The notes: a model not told the origin generated them from the sequence alone. 64,000 nt of DNA from G963662675 sp963662675 (GCA_963662675.2 CAXXHP010000004.1:1-64000); one strand, 5' to 3'; positions 7,778-17,025 are shown, counted from the stretch's first letter. Made by a program: numbers and translations.

Positions 7778-9280
7778 ATGAGCGACAAATTATACATTTT
7801 TGACACTACATTGAGGGACGGAGAACAAGTTCCCGGTTGTCAGTTAAACACGGTTGAGAAGATTGAAGTGGCCAAGGCATTAGAAGAATTAGGGGTGGAT
7901 GTAATTGAAGCAGGATTTCCCATTTCGAGCCCGGGCGACTTTAATTCAGTAGTAGAAATTTCAAAAGCGGTAACATGGCCAACCATTTGTGCCCTTACCC
8001 GCGCAGTAGAGAAAGATATTGATGTTGCAGCCGAATCTCTTAAATATGCCAAAAAAGGGCGTATTCATACAGGTATCGGAACATCAGATCACCACATCTA
8101 TTCTAAGCTCAACTCTAATCCGGATGAAATTGTAGAGCGTGCCGTTAAAGCGGTGAAGTATGCGAAAAAATATGTTGAGGATGTTGAGTTTTATGCAGAA
8201 GATGCAGGCCGTACAGATAATGCATATTTGGCTCGTGTTGTTGAAGCAGTGATCAAAGCGGGTGCTACTGTCGTAAATATCCCAGATACTACTGGTTATA
8301 CGATGCCTCATGAATTTGGTGAAAAAATTAAATACTTGATGGATCATGTTAGTGGTGTTGAAAATGCAATCATTTCTACACATTGTCACAACGATTTGGG
8401 TATGGCCACAGCGAATACAGTTGCAGGTATTATCAACGGAGCCCGTCAGGCAGAGGTTACTATTAATGGTATTGGTGAACGTGCCGGAAATACTTCGCTT
8501 GAAGAAGTGGTGATGACATTAAAAAGTCGTTATAAAGTATTAGGTATTGACACAAACATCAATACAAAGAATATATTTAAAACTAGCCGTTTGGTTTCTA
8601 ATTTGATGAACATGCCCGTTCAACCAAACAAAGCAATTGTAGGAAGAAATGCTTTCGCACATTCTTCTGGAATACATCAGGATGGTGTGTTGAAAAACCG
8701 TGAAAATTACGAGATTATTGACCCGAAAGAAGTGGGCATCAACGAATCATCAATTGTATTGACTGCCCGTAGTGGACGTGCTGCATTGAAACATCGCTTG
8801 TCAGTTTTAGGGTATGAATTGCCAAAAGACCAACTGGATGATGTTTATGAGAAATTCCTAGAATTGGCTGACAAGAAAAAAGACATTAAAGACGAAGATG
8901 TTGCTTTGTTGGTAGGTGACGCTGAAAAGAAAGAACGTCGTGTTAAATTAGACTTCTTGCAAGTCGTAACCGGAAAGTCTTTAATTCCAATGGCTACAGT
9001 TCGTTTAGATATTTCAGGAGAGAAATTTGACGCAACCTCGGATGGCAATGGTCCTGTTGATGCAGCCATTAAGGCGGTTAAGCAGATTATTCGCAGACAG
9101 GTGACTTTGGAAGAGTTTCTTATTCAGGCAATTACTCGTGGAAGCGATGATGTTGGTAAAGTTCATATGGAACTTGATTATGAAGGTGACAAATACTTCG
9201 GGTTTGGTGCTAATACAGATATTATTACGGCTTCAGTTGAAGCATTTTTAGATGCTGTAAACAAAATCCCAGTATCATAA
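7778..9280 (+). CDS. leuA: 2-isopropylmalate synthase
   Basis: Condenses acetyl-CoA with 2-ketoisovalerate, the committed step to leucine. 500 residues, matching bacterial LeuA. It starts with the HMGL-like TIM barrel (FDTTLRDGEQVPGC at about residues 8-21; STHCHNDLGMATANT with metal-binding His near 205; NGIGERAGNTSLEEVVM). The C-terminal LeuA regulatory dimer domain (from about 390) gives feedback inhibition by leucine. First enzyme gene after the attenuator, separated from leuC by about 100 bases. Confidence 0.96.
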   Translation: MSDKLYIFDTTLRDGEQVPGCQLNTVEKIEVAKALEELGVDVIEAGFPISSPGDFNSVVEISKAVTWPTICALTRAVEKDIDVAAESLKYAKKGRIHTGIGTSDHHIYSKLNSNPDEIVERAVKAVKYAKKYVEDVEFYAEDAGRTDNAYLARVVEAVIKAGATVVNIPDTTGYTMPHEFGEKIKYLMDHVSGVENAIISTHCHNDLGMATANTVAGIINGARQAEVTINGIGERAGNTSLEEVVMTLKSRYKVLGIDTNINTKNIFKTSRLVSNLMNMPVQPNKAIVGRNAFAHSSGIHQDGVLKNRENYEIIDPKEVGINESSIVLTARSGRAALKHRLSVLGYELPKDQLDDVYEKFLELADKKKDIKDEDVALLVGDAEKKERRVKLDFLQVVTGKSLIPMATVRLDISGEKFDATSDGNGPVDAAIKAVKQIIRRQVTLEEFLIQAITRGSDDVGKVHMELDYEGDKYFGFGANTDIITASVEAFLDAVNKIPVS

Positions 9281-9384
9281 TTGGTATCTGAAAATTAGAA
9301 TTTTAAAGATTATTATTTAAGATAGATTCTCAAAAACGGTGGTATTCTAAATTAGAGCACCGTTGGAGGTTGAAAAATATACAG

Positions 9385-10785
9385 ATGGAAGCAAAAACAT
9401 TATTTGATAAGATTTGGGATGCGCACGTGGTGAAGCAAGTCGAAGGAGGCCCGAATGTATTGTACATTGACCGTCATTTTATTCATGAGGTGACCAGCCC
9501 TGTTGCTTTTTTGGGATTGAAAACCCGAGGACTAAAGGTTTTTCGTCCTGAACAGACAACGGCAACTCCTGATCATAACGTGCCAACGATTGATCAGAAT
9601 TTGAGCATTAAGGATGAATTGTCTCGCAATCAGGTTGAAATGCTGAAAAGTAATTGTGATTATTTTGGCATTACTCATTATGGACTGGGTACCGATGGAC
9701 ATGGCGTAGTTCACATTATTGGACCTGAAATGGGGTTAACACAGCCGGGAATGACTATCGTTTGTGGTGATAGCCATACTTCAACACATGGTGCTTTTGG
9801 AACCATTGCTTTTGGAATTGGGACCAGTGAAGTTGAAATGGCCTTGGCCAGTCAGTGTATTATGCAGCCAAAACCAAAAAAGATGCTCATCACCGTTGAT
9901 GGGAAATTGGGGAAAGGTGTTACGGCAAAAGACATCGCACTTTACGTTATTTCAAAAATAACAACCAGTGGTGGAACTGGCCATTTTATAGAATATGCAG
10001 GCTCAGCTATCACCAACTTAAGTATGGAGGGACGTATGACTCTATGTAACTTAAGTATTGAGTGTGGTGCACGTGGTGGGATGATTGCTCCTGACGAAAC
10101 AACAATAAATTACGTTGAAGGGCGCCAGTTTGCACCTAAAGGCGAAGAGTGGAATAAAGCTGTTGCTTATTGGAAGACTTTGAAAACCGATGAGGGAGCG
10201 AAGTTTGATACAGAATACCATTTTGATGCCGCAGACATTGAGCCAATGATTACTTACGGTACCAATCCGGGAATGGGGATTGGTATTTCGAAAGAAATTC
10301 CTACTGGAAGCGACATGGAAGGAACTGACAAAACTACCTTCCTGAAATCATTGAATTACATGGATTTCAGGCCAGGAGATGCTATGAAAGGCAAGAAGGT
10401 AGACTACGTTTTTCTTGGAAGTTGCACAAATGGACGGATCGAAGATTTCCGAGCTTTTGCTGACTTTGTAAAAGGAAAGCAAAAATCTGATGATGTAGTT
10501 GTATGGTTGGTTCCGGGATCAAAAGCTGTTGAAAAGCAAATTATTGCCGAGGGGTTAGATAAGATTTTTGAAGCTGCAGGGATGGCACTTCGCCAGCCTG
10601 GTTGTTCAGCTTGTTTGGCCATGAATGATGATAAAATTCCAGAAGGGAAATATGCCGTTTCTACATCAAATAGGAACTTTGAAGGCCGTCAGGGACCGGG
10701 GTCACGCACGTTGCTTGCAAGCCCAATTACTGCTGCAGCTGCTGCGTTAACAGGTGTTATTACTGATCCAAGAGATTTGTTATAA
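9385..10785 (+). CDS. leuC: 3-isopropylmalate dehydratase, large subunit
   Basis: Isomerises 2- to 3-isopropylmalate with LeuD, and can also act on citramalate. The chosen ATG at 9385 gives MEAKTLFDKIWDAHVV, the normal LeuC N-terminus; an upstream in-frame TTG (9370) would add five residues. 466 residues, aconitase fold. The 4Fe-4S cluster cysteines are visible in FLGSCTNGRIEDF and in CSACLAMN. GDSHTSTHGAFG and GPGSRTLLASP are also standard. A 7-bp stem (AACGGTG at 9335, CACCGTT at 9358) lies just upstream of the start. Confidence 0.96.
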   Translation: MEAKTLFDKIWDAHVVKQVEGGPNVLYIDRHFIHEVTSPVAFLGLKTRGLKVFRPEQTTATPDHNVPTIDQNLSIKDELSRNQVEMLKSNCDYFGITHYGLGTDGHGVVHIIGPEMGLTQPGMTIVCGDSHTSTHGAFGTIAFGIGTSEVEMALASQCIMQPKPKKMLITVDGKLGKGVTAKDIALYVISKITTSGGTGHFIEYAGSAITNLSMEGRMTLCNLSIECGARGGMIAPDETTINYVEGRQFAPKGEEWNKAVAYWKTLKTDEGAKFDTEYHFDAADIEPMITYGTNPGMGIGISKEIPTGSDMEGTDKTTFLKSLNYMDFRPGDAMKGKKVDYVFLGSCTNGRIEDFRAFADFVKGKQKSDDVVVWLVPGSKAVEKQIIAEGLDKIFEAAGMALRQPGCSACLAMNDDKIPEGKYAVSTSNRNFEGRQGPGSRTLLASPITAAAAALTGVITDPRDLL

Positions 10786-10894
10786 CAGAGCTTTCCCAAA
10801 AATTGGGATTAAAAAATTGAGATTTTAAATTGCGTTCAATCTCCTTTTTGTAACTAAGCATAGAGGTAGATAGAAGCTCAAAAATTTTTAAAAA

Positions 10895-11479
10895 ATGGCT
10901 TACGATAAATTTTCAACAATAGTATCACCGGCCGTTCCACTGCCGATTGAAAATGTGGACACTGACCAGATAATTCCTGCACGATTTCTGAAAGCTGTTG
11001 AACGTAAGGGGTTTGGTGATAACTTATTTCGTGACTGGCGTTACGATAAAAGCAATCAGCCAATTGCAGATTTTGCTTTGAATAACAATAAATATACAGG
11101 TGCGATTTTAATAGGGGGCAAGAACTTTGGTAGCGGATCAAGTCGCGAACATGCAGCTTGGGCGATATACGACTATGGTTTTCGAGTTGTTGTTTCTAGC
11201 TTTTTTGCTGATATCTTTAAAGGTAATGCTTTGAATAATGGTTTGTTACCTGTGGTAATTTCTCCATCTTTTCTAGAAAAAGTATTTATTGCAGTTGAGA
11301 AGAATCCTTTAACTAAGTTTGATGTTGATTTGGAGAAACAGACTTTCACCCTTATAGAAACTGGTGAGTCGGAAGAATTCGAAATCAATCCCTATAAAAA
11401 ACATTGTTTGCAGAATGGACTTGATGATATTGATTTCTTGGTGAGCATGAAGGATGAAATTGAGTCTTTTGAAAAATAG
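10895..11479 (+). CDS. leuD: 3-isopropylmalate dehydratase, small subunit
   Basis: 194 residues, the swivelling-domain partner of LeuC. Typical signatures are PLPIENVDTDQIIPARFLK near the N-terminus and GKNFGSGSSREHAAWAIYDYGFRVV in the middle. The 109-base gap after leuC holds a TCCCAA-AAA-TTGGGA hairpin (10794-10808) and a second weak hairpin (GAGATT / AATCTC followed by CTTTTT), so LeuC and LeuD levels may be tuned in this gap. Confidence 0.96.
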   Translation: MAYDKFSTIVSPAVPLPIENVDTDQIIPARFLKAVERKGFGDNLFRDWRYDKSNQPIADFALNNNKYTGAILIGGKNFGSGSSREHAAWAIYDYGFRVVVSSFFADIFKGNALNNGLLPVVISPSFLEKVFIAVEKNPLTKFDVDLEKQTFTLIETGESEEFEINPYKKHCLQNGLDDIDFLVSMKDEIESFEK

Positions 11480-11494
11480 ATTTTTATCCCAAAT

Positions 11495-11538
11495 CAGAAG
11501 ATCATTATTTGATTAATAGGATGAGCTTCTGGTTTTTT
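11495..11538 (+). terminator. Terminator-like hairpin between leuD and leuA2
   Basis: CAGAAG-A-TCAT (11495-11505) pairs with ATGA-G-CTTCTG (11521-11531) with one mismatch, followed by GGTTTTTT. It lies 15 bases after the leuD stop, inside the leucine operon, so part of the transcription may end here. Confidence 0.6.
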
Positions 11539-11627
11539 ACATAGAATTGAGCTAGTCATTCCACTTCAAAAAGAAACAAGTTGTTCATTTGTTTGTTTCA
11601 ACTTGAAAATATTAGGTACATCTAACT

Positions 11628-13172
11628 ATGACGGGAAAATTAGTAGCGGTAGAAAGGCAACAACTGAGCATTATGGACACCACTCTAAGGGATGGTGAAC
11701 AAACCTCAGGAGTTTCATTCTCTGAAACAGAGAAACTGAGTGTGGCGAGGGTTTTGCTCGAAGATATTGGGGTAGATCGAATTGAGATTGCCTCAGCAAG
11801 GGTGTCAGAGGGTGAGTTCAAGGCTGCTCAAAGGGTGCTCAAATGGGGTGTTGAAAAAGGGTATCTAAATCGAATTGAAATATTGGGTTTTGTTGATGGC
11901 AAAGCTTCACTAGACTGGATCAACAGTGCTGGAGGAAAGGTGTTGAATCTTCTTTGCAAAGGTTCATATAAGCACGTTACTCAACAACTAAGAAAGTCTC
12001 CGGAAGAACACATCTCGGATATAAAAAAGTCGGTTGATTATGCAGATGAGCTTGGCATTTCGGTAAATGTTTATTTAGAAGATTGGTCGAATGGTATGCG
12101 AAGCTCAAAAGACTACGTGCATTTCATGGTTTCAAACTTAAAAGAAATGAACATCCAACGCTTCATGCTACCAGATACACTCGGTATACTTGATCCGGAC
12201 GAAACGTATGATTTCTGCAAGGAAATGATTGAAACCTATCCGGACGTTGACTTTGATTTTCATGCACACAACGATTACGATTTAGCAATTGCAAATGTAT
12301 TTCATGCCATGAAAGCCGGTATTCGTTGCGTTCATACAACCGTAAATGGATTGGGTGAACGTGCCGGAAATGCTCCACTTTCAAGTGTAATTGCTACCGT
12401 AAAAGATCACCTTCATTTAGATACCAAAGTGAATGAAGGAATGTTGAACAAAGTATCGCGAATTGTTGAGAGTTTTTCAGGAATTCGTATTCCAACAAAT
12501 AAACCATTAATAGGTGAGTTCGTATTTACTCAATGCAGTGGTGTTCATGCTGATGGTGACAATAAAAATAAGTTGTATTTTAATGACTTATTACCAGAGC
12601 GTTTTGGTCGTACCCGTACATATGCACTCGGTAAAACATCTGGGAAGGCCAATATAAAAGCTAACCTTGAAGAAATTGGGATAGAACTTACGCCTGAGGC
12701 ATTGAAAACTGTAACGCAAAGGGTAATAGAGTTGGGAGATCGTAAGGAGACAGTAACAATAGAAGATTTACCATATATTGTTGCCGATGTTCTTCAGGAA
12801 AATATAGAGCAGAAGATAAAAATAAATAATTATGTGCTTTCTCATGCAATGGGGCTAAGGCCTTCTGCTACGATAAGCATTGATATAAAAGGCAAAACAT
12901 ACGAAGCTTCCGCTTCTGGAGATGGACAGTACGATGCTGTAATGAATGCTTTGCAACGTATTTATAAAAGGTTGAAGAAGCCTTTCCCTAAATTGTTGGA
13001 TTATTCGATAACAATTCCTCCAGGTGGACAAACCGATGCTTTAGTAGAATCGGTTATTATCTGGGAGATGGATCACGAATTTAAAACCCGCGGACTAGAT
13101 TCCGATCAAACAGCAGCGGCAATTACCGCAACGGTAAGAATGCTCAATTTGTTAGAACACAGAACAACTTAA
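11628..13172 (+). CDS. Second LeuA-like synthase (candidate citramalate synthase)
   Basis: 514 residues, HMGL-like barrel plus C-terminal LeuA dimer domain. The catalytic start is IMDTTLRDGEQTSGVSFSE and the metal site is DFDFHAHNDYDLAIANV. It diverges from the leuA copy at 7778. LeuA paralogues of this type occur in Bacteroidetes leu operons next to leuB. Citramalate synthase (pyruvate plus acetyl-CoA) feeds isoleucine synthesis through LeuCD and LeuB, which are exactly its neighbours, and the operon leader is rich in Ile as well as Leu codons. That supports a CimA role, but isopropylmalate synthase activity, or homocitrate synthesis, cannot be excluded from sequence. Confidence 0.8.
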   Translation: MTGKLVAVERQQLSIMDTTLRDGEQTSGVSFSETEKLSVARVLLEDIGVDRIEIASARVSEGEFKAAQRVLKWGVEKGYLNRIEILGFVDGKASLDWINSAGGKVLNLLCKGSYKHVTQQLRKSPEEHISDIKKSVDYADELGISVNVYLEDWSNGMRSSKDYVHFMVSNLKEMNIQRFMLPDTLGILDPDETYDFCKEMIETYPDVDFDFHAHNDYDLAIANVFHAMKAGIRCVHTTVNGLGERAGNAPLSSVIATVKDHLHLDTKVNEGMLNKVSRIVESFSGIRIPTNKPLIGEFVFTQCSGVHADGDNKNKLYFNDLLPERFGRTRTYALGKTSGKANIKANLEEIGIELTPEALKTVTQRVIELGDRKETVTIEDLPYIVADVLQENIEQKIKINNYVLSHAMGLRPSATISIDIKGKTYEASASGDGQYDAVMNALQRIYKRLKKPFPKLLDYSITIPPGGQTDALVESVIIWEMDHEFKTRGLDSDQTAAAITATVRMLNLLEHRTT

Positions 13173-13183
13173 AATATACAGTC

Positions 13184-13675
13184 ATGTACCGATTTACCAC
13201 CCAGGGAAAGATTAAATTTCCAAAGAATAAGTTCGTTCGTCCCAGACGAAGAGGAAAGAAGGCAAGTGAACCTAGAATAATTAGCGAGTGCTTCTGTCCA
13301 AACGGTCATTCGCTAGTTGACGATCATGTTCGATTTAATGAAGAGCCCGGAATAAAGATTAAGGTGGTGAAGAATAAGCAAGAAGAGGGTTTTTTAGTAC
13401 TAAGTCCTGTGTACGGTGATTATTCAAAAGTAACTATAGGTATTAAATTGGCATGTGATGACATGCTTGAAATGTATTGTCCGGAATGTGACGTGCCATT
13501 GTCTGTTTACGCACACTGTTTAGTTTGCGACTCTCAAATGTTTACCATTTTCACAACAAAAGAAACCTCTTTTTCTGATTGTGTGGGAGTATGCCAAAAA
13601 GTTGGGTGCCATAATTCTCGAATGGTTAGTGGCAGAAGGATGCTTTCCTCTTATGCAAAAACATCTTGTGTATAA
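13184..13675 (+). CDS. Unrecognised Cys-rich protein in the leu operon
   Basis: 163 residues, no family recognised. It starts 11 bases after the leuA2 stop and ends 22 bases before leuB, so it is clearly in the operon. The N-terminus is very basic (PRRRGKKASEPR). Cysteines come in groups: CFCPNGH (about residues 45-51), CPECD (about 100-104), CLVCD (about 110-114), then C-x3-C-x4-C (about 131-140) and a final C near the end. The spacing suggests one or two zinc ribbons or a rubredoxin-like knuckle. No signal peptide, so cytoplasmic. It could bind nucleic acid or assist an enzyme; nothing here decides. Confidence 0.7.
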   Translation: MYRFTTQGKIKFPKNKFVRPRRRGKKASEPRIISECFCPNGHSLVDDHVRFNEEPGIKIKVVKNKQEEGFLVLSPVYGDYSKVTIGIKLACDDMLEMYCPECDVPLSVYAHCLVCDSQMFTIFTTKETSFSDCVGVCQKVGCHNSRMVSGRRMLSSYAKTSCV

Positions 13676-13697
13676 TTTAAAATAAGAATAAAAACAA

Positions 13698-14762
13698 ATG
13701 AAACTGAAATTAGCAGTTCTTCCGGGAGACGGAATTGGACCTGAAATTATTGAACAGGCCATGAAATCAGTAAAAGCTATTGCTCAAAAATTTAATCACG
13801 AAATAGAATATCAACATGCATTAACTGGTGCTATTGCTATTGACCAGTTGGGTGAGCCTTATCCAGAGGAAACTCATCAATTATGTATGGAGTCAGATGC
13901 CGTTTTATTTGGTGCAATTGGTGACCCAAAATATGATAACAATCCGAAAGCAAAGGTTCGCCCAGAACAAGGGTTGTTGCTGATGCGTAAAAAATTGGGT
14001 TTATATGCCAATATTCGTCCAGTAGTTACTTTTCCTTCATTGCTGCATAAATCACCGCTTCGTCGCGAGTTGATTGAAAGTGCTGATTTTGTCGCTATTC
14101 GTGAGCTTACGGGTGGTATCTATTTTGGAGAAAAAGGTCGTAAAGATAATGGGAATACAGCATTTGACACCTGCACATATACACGTGTGGAAGTTGAACG
14201 GATCCTTAAGTTGGCCTACGGATATGCAATGAAACGGAACAAGAAACTTACGGTGGTAGATAAGGCCAATGTTCTGGAGAGCTCACGTTTGTGGCGTGAA
14301 GTAGCTCAGGAAATGGCTCCAACTTTCCCGGAAGTGACAACTGAGTATATGTTTGTAGATAATGCAGCTATGCAAATAATACAGTGGCCGAAGAATTTTG
14401 ATGTGATGGTTACCGAAAATATGTTTGGTGATATTCTGACTGATGAAGCGAGTGTAATTACCGGCTCACTTGGTCTATCGCCTTCTGCATCTATTGGTAT
14501 TCATACCTCTGTTTTCGAGCCAATACATGGTTCTTATCCACAAGCAGCTGGTAAAAATATTGCCAATCCGGTTGCTACCATTTTATCAGCGGCAATGATG
14601 TTCGAGTACGCATTCAATCTAAAAGAAGAAGGTGCACTTATTCGCAAAGCTGTTGATGCTTCGCTTGATGCAAATGTTGTTACTGTTGATATTGCGGTTG
14701 AAAAATCTCACTCAACTTCTGAAGTTGGAGACTGGATTGCAGACTTTATTGCAAAAGCATAA
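13698..14762 (+). CDS. leuB: 3-isopropylmalate dehydrogenase
   Basis: Oxidatively decarboxylates 3-isopropylmalate with NAD+ (and beta-methylmalate if the citramalate route runs). 354 residues, the usual length. Markers are LPGDGIGPEIIEQA at the N-terminus, GAIGDPKYD, RELTGGIYFGEKG, the catalytic Lys in VDKANVLESSRLWREV, and the NAD-site stretch EPIHGSYPQAAGKNIANP. Last gene of the leucine operon, with a strong terminator right after it. Confidence 0.97.
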   Translation: MKLKLAVLPGDGIGPEIIEQAMKSVKAIAQKFNHEIEYQHALTGAIAIDQLGEPYPEETHQLCMESDAVLFGAIGDPKYDNNPKAKVRPEQGLLLMRKKLGLYANIRPVVTFPSLLHKSPLRRELIESADFVAIRELTGGIYFGEKGRKDNGNTAFDTCTYTRVEVERILKLAYGYAMKRNKKLTVVDKANVLESSRLWREVAQEMAPTFPEVTTEYMFVDNAAMQIIQWPKNFDVMVTENMFGDILTDEASVITGSLGLSPSASIGIHTSVFEPIHGSYPQAAGKNIANPVATILSAAMMFEYAFNLKEEGALIRKAVDASLDANVVTVDIAVEKSHSTSEVGDWIADFIAKA

Positions 14763-14780
14763 TGTTTAGAACAAAATATA

Positions 14781-14815
14781 AACAAGGCCGTCTCATTTTT
14801 TGAGACGGCCTTGTT
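14781..14815. terminator. Bidirectional terminator between leuB and the esterase
   Basis: A perfect 15-bp stem AACAAGGCCGTCTCA / TGAGACGGCCTTGTT with a T5 loop and short T-runs on both sides. It lies between convergent genes and can serve both. Confidence 0.93.
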
Positions 14816-14833
14816 CGTTTTATAGGTCTTCTA

Positions 14834-15778
14834 TTATTGTTCGCTTGTAAGCATATTGTGAAGCCAGTCTGCAGAAGCTTTTTCAATATCAGTACTTACG
14901 GTTCCATGTCCTCCTTTTGAATAAATATTTAGCCATGCAGGGATTCCCATTTCAACATATTTGTTGTAGAGTTGATAGCTGTTCTCAACGAGTGTTACAC
15001 GGTCTATGGCTCCGTGTGCTATAAATACCGGAGGATCATTTTCATCCACATGGCTGATGGCGTTACATAAGTTAACAAGTTCAACATACTTCCAATAAGG
15101 GCTTGATGTATCGTTTTTTTCATACGCTTCTATTATTGCTGGTGAATCTTCTGGATTTATTCCGGAGAGAAAGGCAGTAGTTCCCCAGCCTTCGTTTTGA
15201 GATAGAGAGGTGATAAAGGGGTAATATATTACAGCATATTGAACTGTGCTTGATTGAGTAAGATTACCCCCAATTGTTCCTTCATGCTCTTTGCTATCAC
15301 CAGTTGCAGCAATTATTGTTGCTAAATTCCCTCCTCTTGATGTCCCCCAGATTCCTATTCTTTCAGGATCAATATTGTATTTTTTAGCATTTGCCCGAAA
15401 ATATCGGATGTATGCTTTTACGTCATAAATATTGTCTGGAAGTCCTGCTTTGGGGCGATAGTCAACTGTTGCTACTGCAATTCCTCTGTCAGACAACGCA
15501 ATGCTAAGTTCGTAAGATCTTGAGCCGCTTGCAAAATTATATGCACCTCCATTACCATGAATATATATTACCAGAGGAGTAGGTTTTTCAATATCTTCCT
15601 CCGGTAAATAAATATTAGTGCGAAGTTCAAAATCTTCACCATCATCTTGCACTGTTGCAACAACAATATCCTTGAATGTTGAACCTGAAGGTAGCTTGTT
15701 TTGAGCTGAAAGATGGATGAAAGCACAAACGCCTAAGATTGTAAGCGTATTCTTTAAAAAGTAGAAATGACTATTCAT
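14834..15778 (-). CDS. Exported alpha/beta hydrolase (esterase/lipase type)
   Basis: 314 residues. The N-terminal signal peptide (hydrophobic run LTILGVCAFIHLSAQ) predicts export. The fold markers are the oxyanion-hole loop YIHGNGGAYNF (about residues 72-82), the nucleophile elbow GIWGTSRGGNL (Ser at about 146) and a late His in YSKGGHGTVS (near 294). It resembles the hormone-sensitive-lipase/BD-FAE-like esterases that deacylate small esters or sugars. Stands alone, convergent with leuB. Substrate unknown. Confidence 0.85.
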   Translation of the reverse strand: MNSHFYFLKNTLTILGVCAFIHLSAQNKLPSGSTFKDIVVATVQDDGEDFELRTNIYLPEEDIEKPTPLVIYIHGNGGAYNFASGSRSYELSIALSDRGIAVATVDYRPKAGLPDNIYDVKAYIRYFRANAKKYNIDPERIGIWGTSRGGNLATIIAATGDSKEHEGTIGGNLTQSSTVQYAVIYYPFITSLSQNEGWGTTAFLSGINPEDSPAIIEAYEKNDTSSPYWKYVELVNLCNAISHVDENDPPVFIAHGAIDRVTLVENSYQLYNKYVEMGIPAWLNIYSKGGHGTVSTDIEKASADWLHNMLTSEQ

Positions 15779-15876
15779 GATGTTAAGTTTGGGTTTTTAA
15801 TTCGATTTTTTGAAAAATATGAAATCTAATCCATTTATATCCTTACTGGTAGTGTTTTTTTTTAGCTAATATTTTA

Positions 15877-15957
15877 TAGTTTTGGTGGGTCTTTACTTTT
15901 TCTCTAAAAAACAAATATTATTGATAATAAGCTCTTGTTCATCAGAGCTTTTTTTTT
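15877..15957 (+). promoter_or_regulatory. Leader with intrinsic terminator upstream of the dehydrogenase gene
   Basis: TAGTTTTG at 15877-15884 fits the Bacteroidetes -7 consensus TAnnTTTG, although no clear -33 TTG is seen. About 40 bases further is a classic terminator: AAGCTCT (15929-15935), loop, AGAGCTT (15944-15950), then T to 15957. The gene to the left runs the other way, so this terminator can only act on a transcript heading into the dehydrogenase gene. Its start codon is 49 bases downstream. Confidence 0.55.
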
Positions 15958-16005
15958 GAGAAAAAGTCAGGATTATTTGAAAGATCAAAATTGAATGAAC
16001 AAATC

Positions 16006-17025
16006 ATGATGCTGAAGACAATTTTAAAAGGACCAAGAGAAATTGAGCTGACACACGCTGAAATTCCGAAACCCCAAAATGACGAAGTACGAATTAAACT
16101 TACTCAAATAGGTGTTTGTGGTTCGGATATTCGTTTGTTTAAAAAAGGAAGTCAACCTGGTTCTCCATTAACTATAGGGCATGAAGGAGTAGGGGTGATT
16201 GATCTGCTAGGAGAAGGCGTTAAAGGCAGGTCCGTAGGTGAGCGTGTCGTGATTGAACCTAATATTCCGTGTCGTGATTGTCCCGATTGTTGGAGTGGAA
16301 AAGGAAATATTTGTCGTAGGAAACGAATTATTGGCGTGTACGAAGATGGTGCATTTGCAGAATATATCGTATTGCCAGAATCGTTTGCTCACAATATACC
16401 AGATAATGTTTCTGATGAAGACGCCGTTGTAATAGAGCCTACTGCAGTAGTCGTTTCTGCAATTATCAGATCGAAAGCCAAACCTGGAGACTCAGTTGTT
16501 GTAATTGGCTTGGGTGGTGTCGGGTTACTTTTAACGCATGTCGCAATATCTTTAGGATACCGAGTACTTGTTTCCGAAATCGTACAATCTAAAATAGATA
16601 TTGCTGTGAAAATGGGAGCAATTTTACTTTCGTCAGGGAAATCCGAGAATGATTCAGTATCTCAATTAGAAGAAGCATGTGCAAAAGAGGAAGTCGTTAC
16701 CGTTTTTGAGTGTGCCGGATCAAATAAAACAGCATCTCTTGCCATCGAAATGGCACCAAGAGGAGCAGAAGTTATTCTACTTGGATTATCAGAACAATCG
16801 GCAAATTTTAAACCCTTACCGGTTTCTCGCAAGGGTAACCATATCATTCCATCGTTAATTTATGATCATCCTTTTGACTTTAAGAGAACGATTCGTTTAA
16901 TAAGTAGTGGATGCATTAAGCCAGGATTTATTATTTCCAACTATTTTCCTATTGAAGAAACTCAGAGAGCATTAGAGGTGGCTGCCAACGGAAATGACAG
17001 TAAAGTAGTGATCAACCTAACCTAA
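16006..17025 (+). CDS. Zinc-dependent medium-chain dehydrogenase
   Basis: 339 residues from the ATG at 16006; ATG 16009 or TTG 15991 are alternatives. Catalytic zinc ligands are seen in GVCGSDIRLF (Cys) and GHEGVG (His-Glu). The structural-zinc lobe is present as CRDCPDCWSGKGNICRRK (four Cys). The Rossmann motif is VIGLGGVGLLLTHVA. It resembles sorbitol/threonine/idonate dehydrogenases that oxidise secondary alcohols of sugars or sugar acids. The MFS transporter gene follows at 38 bases, so a transport-plus-oxidation pair for a small polyol or acid is likely. The last codons lie in a CCTAA tandem repeat. Confidence 0.88.
   Translation: MMLKTILKGPREIELTHAEIPKPQNDEVRIKLTQIGVCGSDIRLFKKGSQPGSPLTIGHEGVGVIDLLGEGVKGRSVGERVVIEPNIPCRDCPDCWSGKGNICRRKRIIGVYEDGAFAEYIVLPESFAHNIPDNVSDEDAVVIEPTAVVVSAIIRSKAKPGDSVVVIGLGGVGLLLTHVAISLGYRVLVSEIVQSKIDIAVKMGAILLSSGKSENDSVSQLEEACAKEEVVTVFECAGSNKTASLAIEMAPRGAEVILLGLSEQSANFKPLPVSRKGNHIIPSLIYDHPFDFKRTIRLISSGCIKPGFIISNYFPIEETQRALEVAANGNDSKVVINLT

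Noticed and set aside
15819..15869. 16-codon ORF (MKSNPFISLLVVFFFS) upstream of the dehydrogenase, as a leader peptide
   Set aside because: It ends before the likely -7 element at 15877, so it would not be on the transcript that carries the terminator; its codons also have no clear link to the operon's function.
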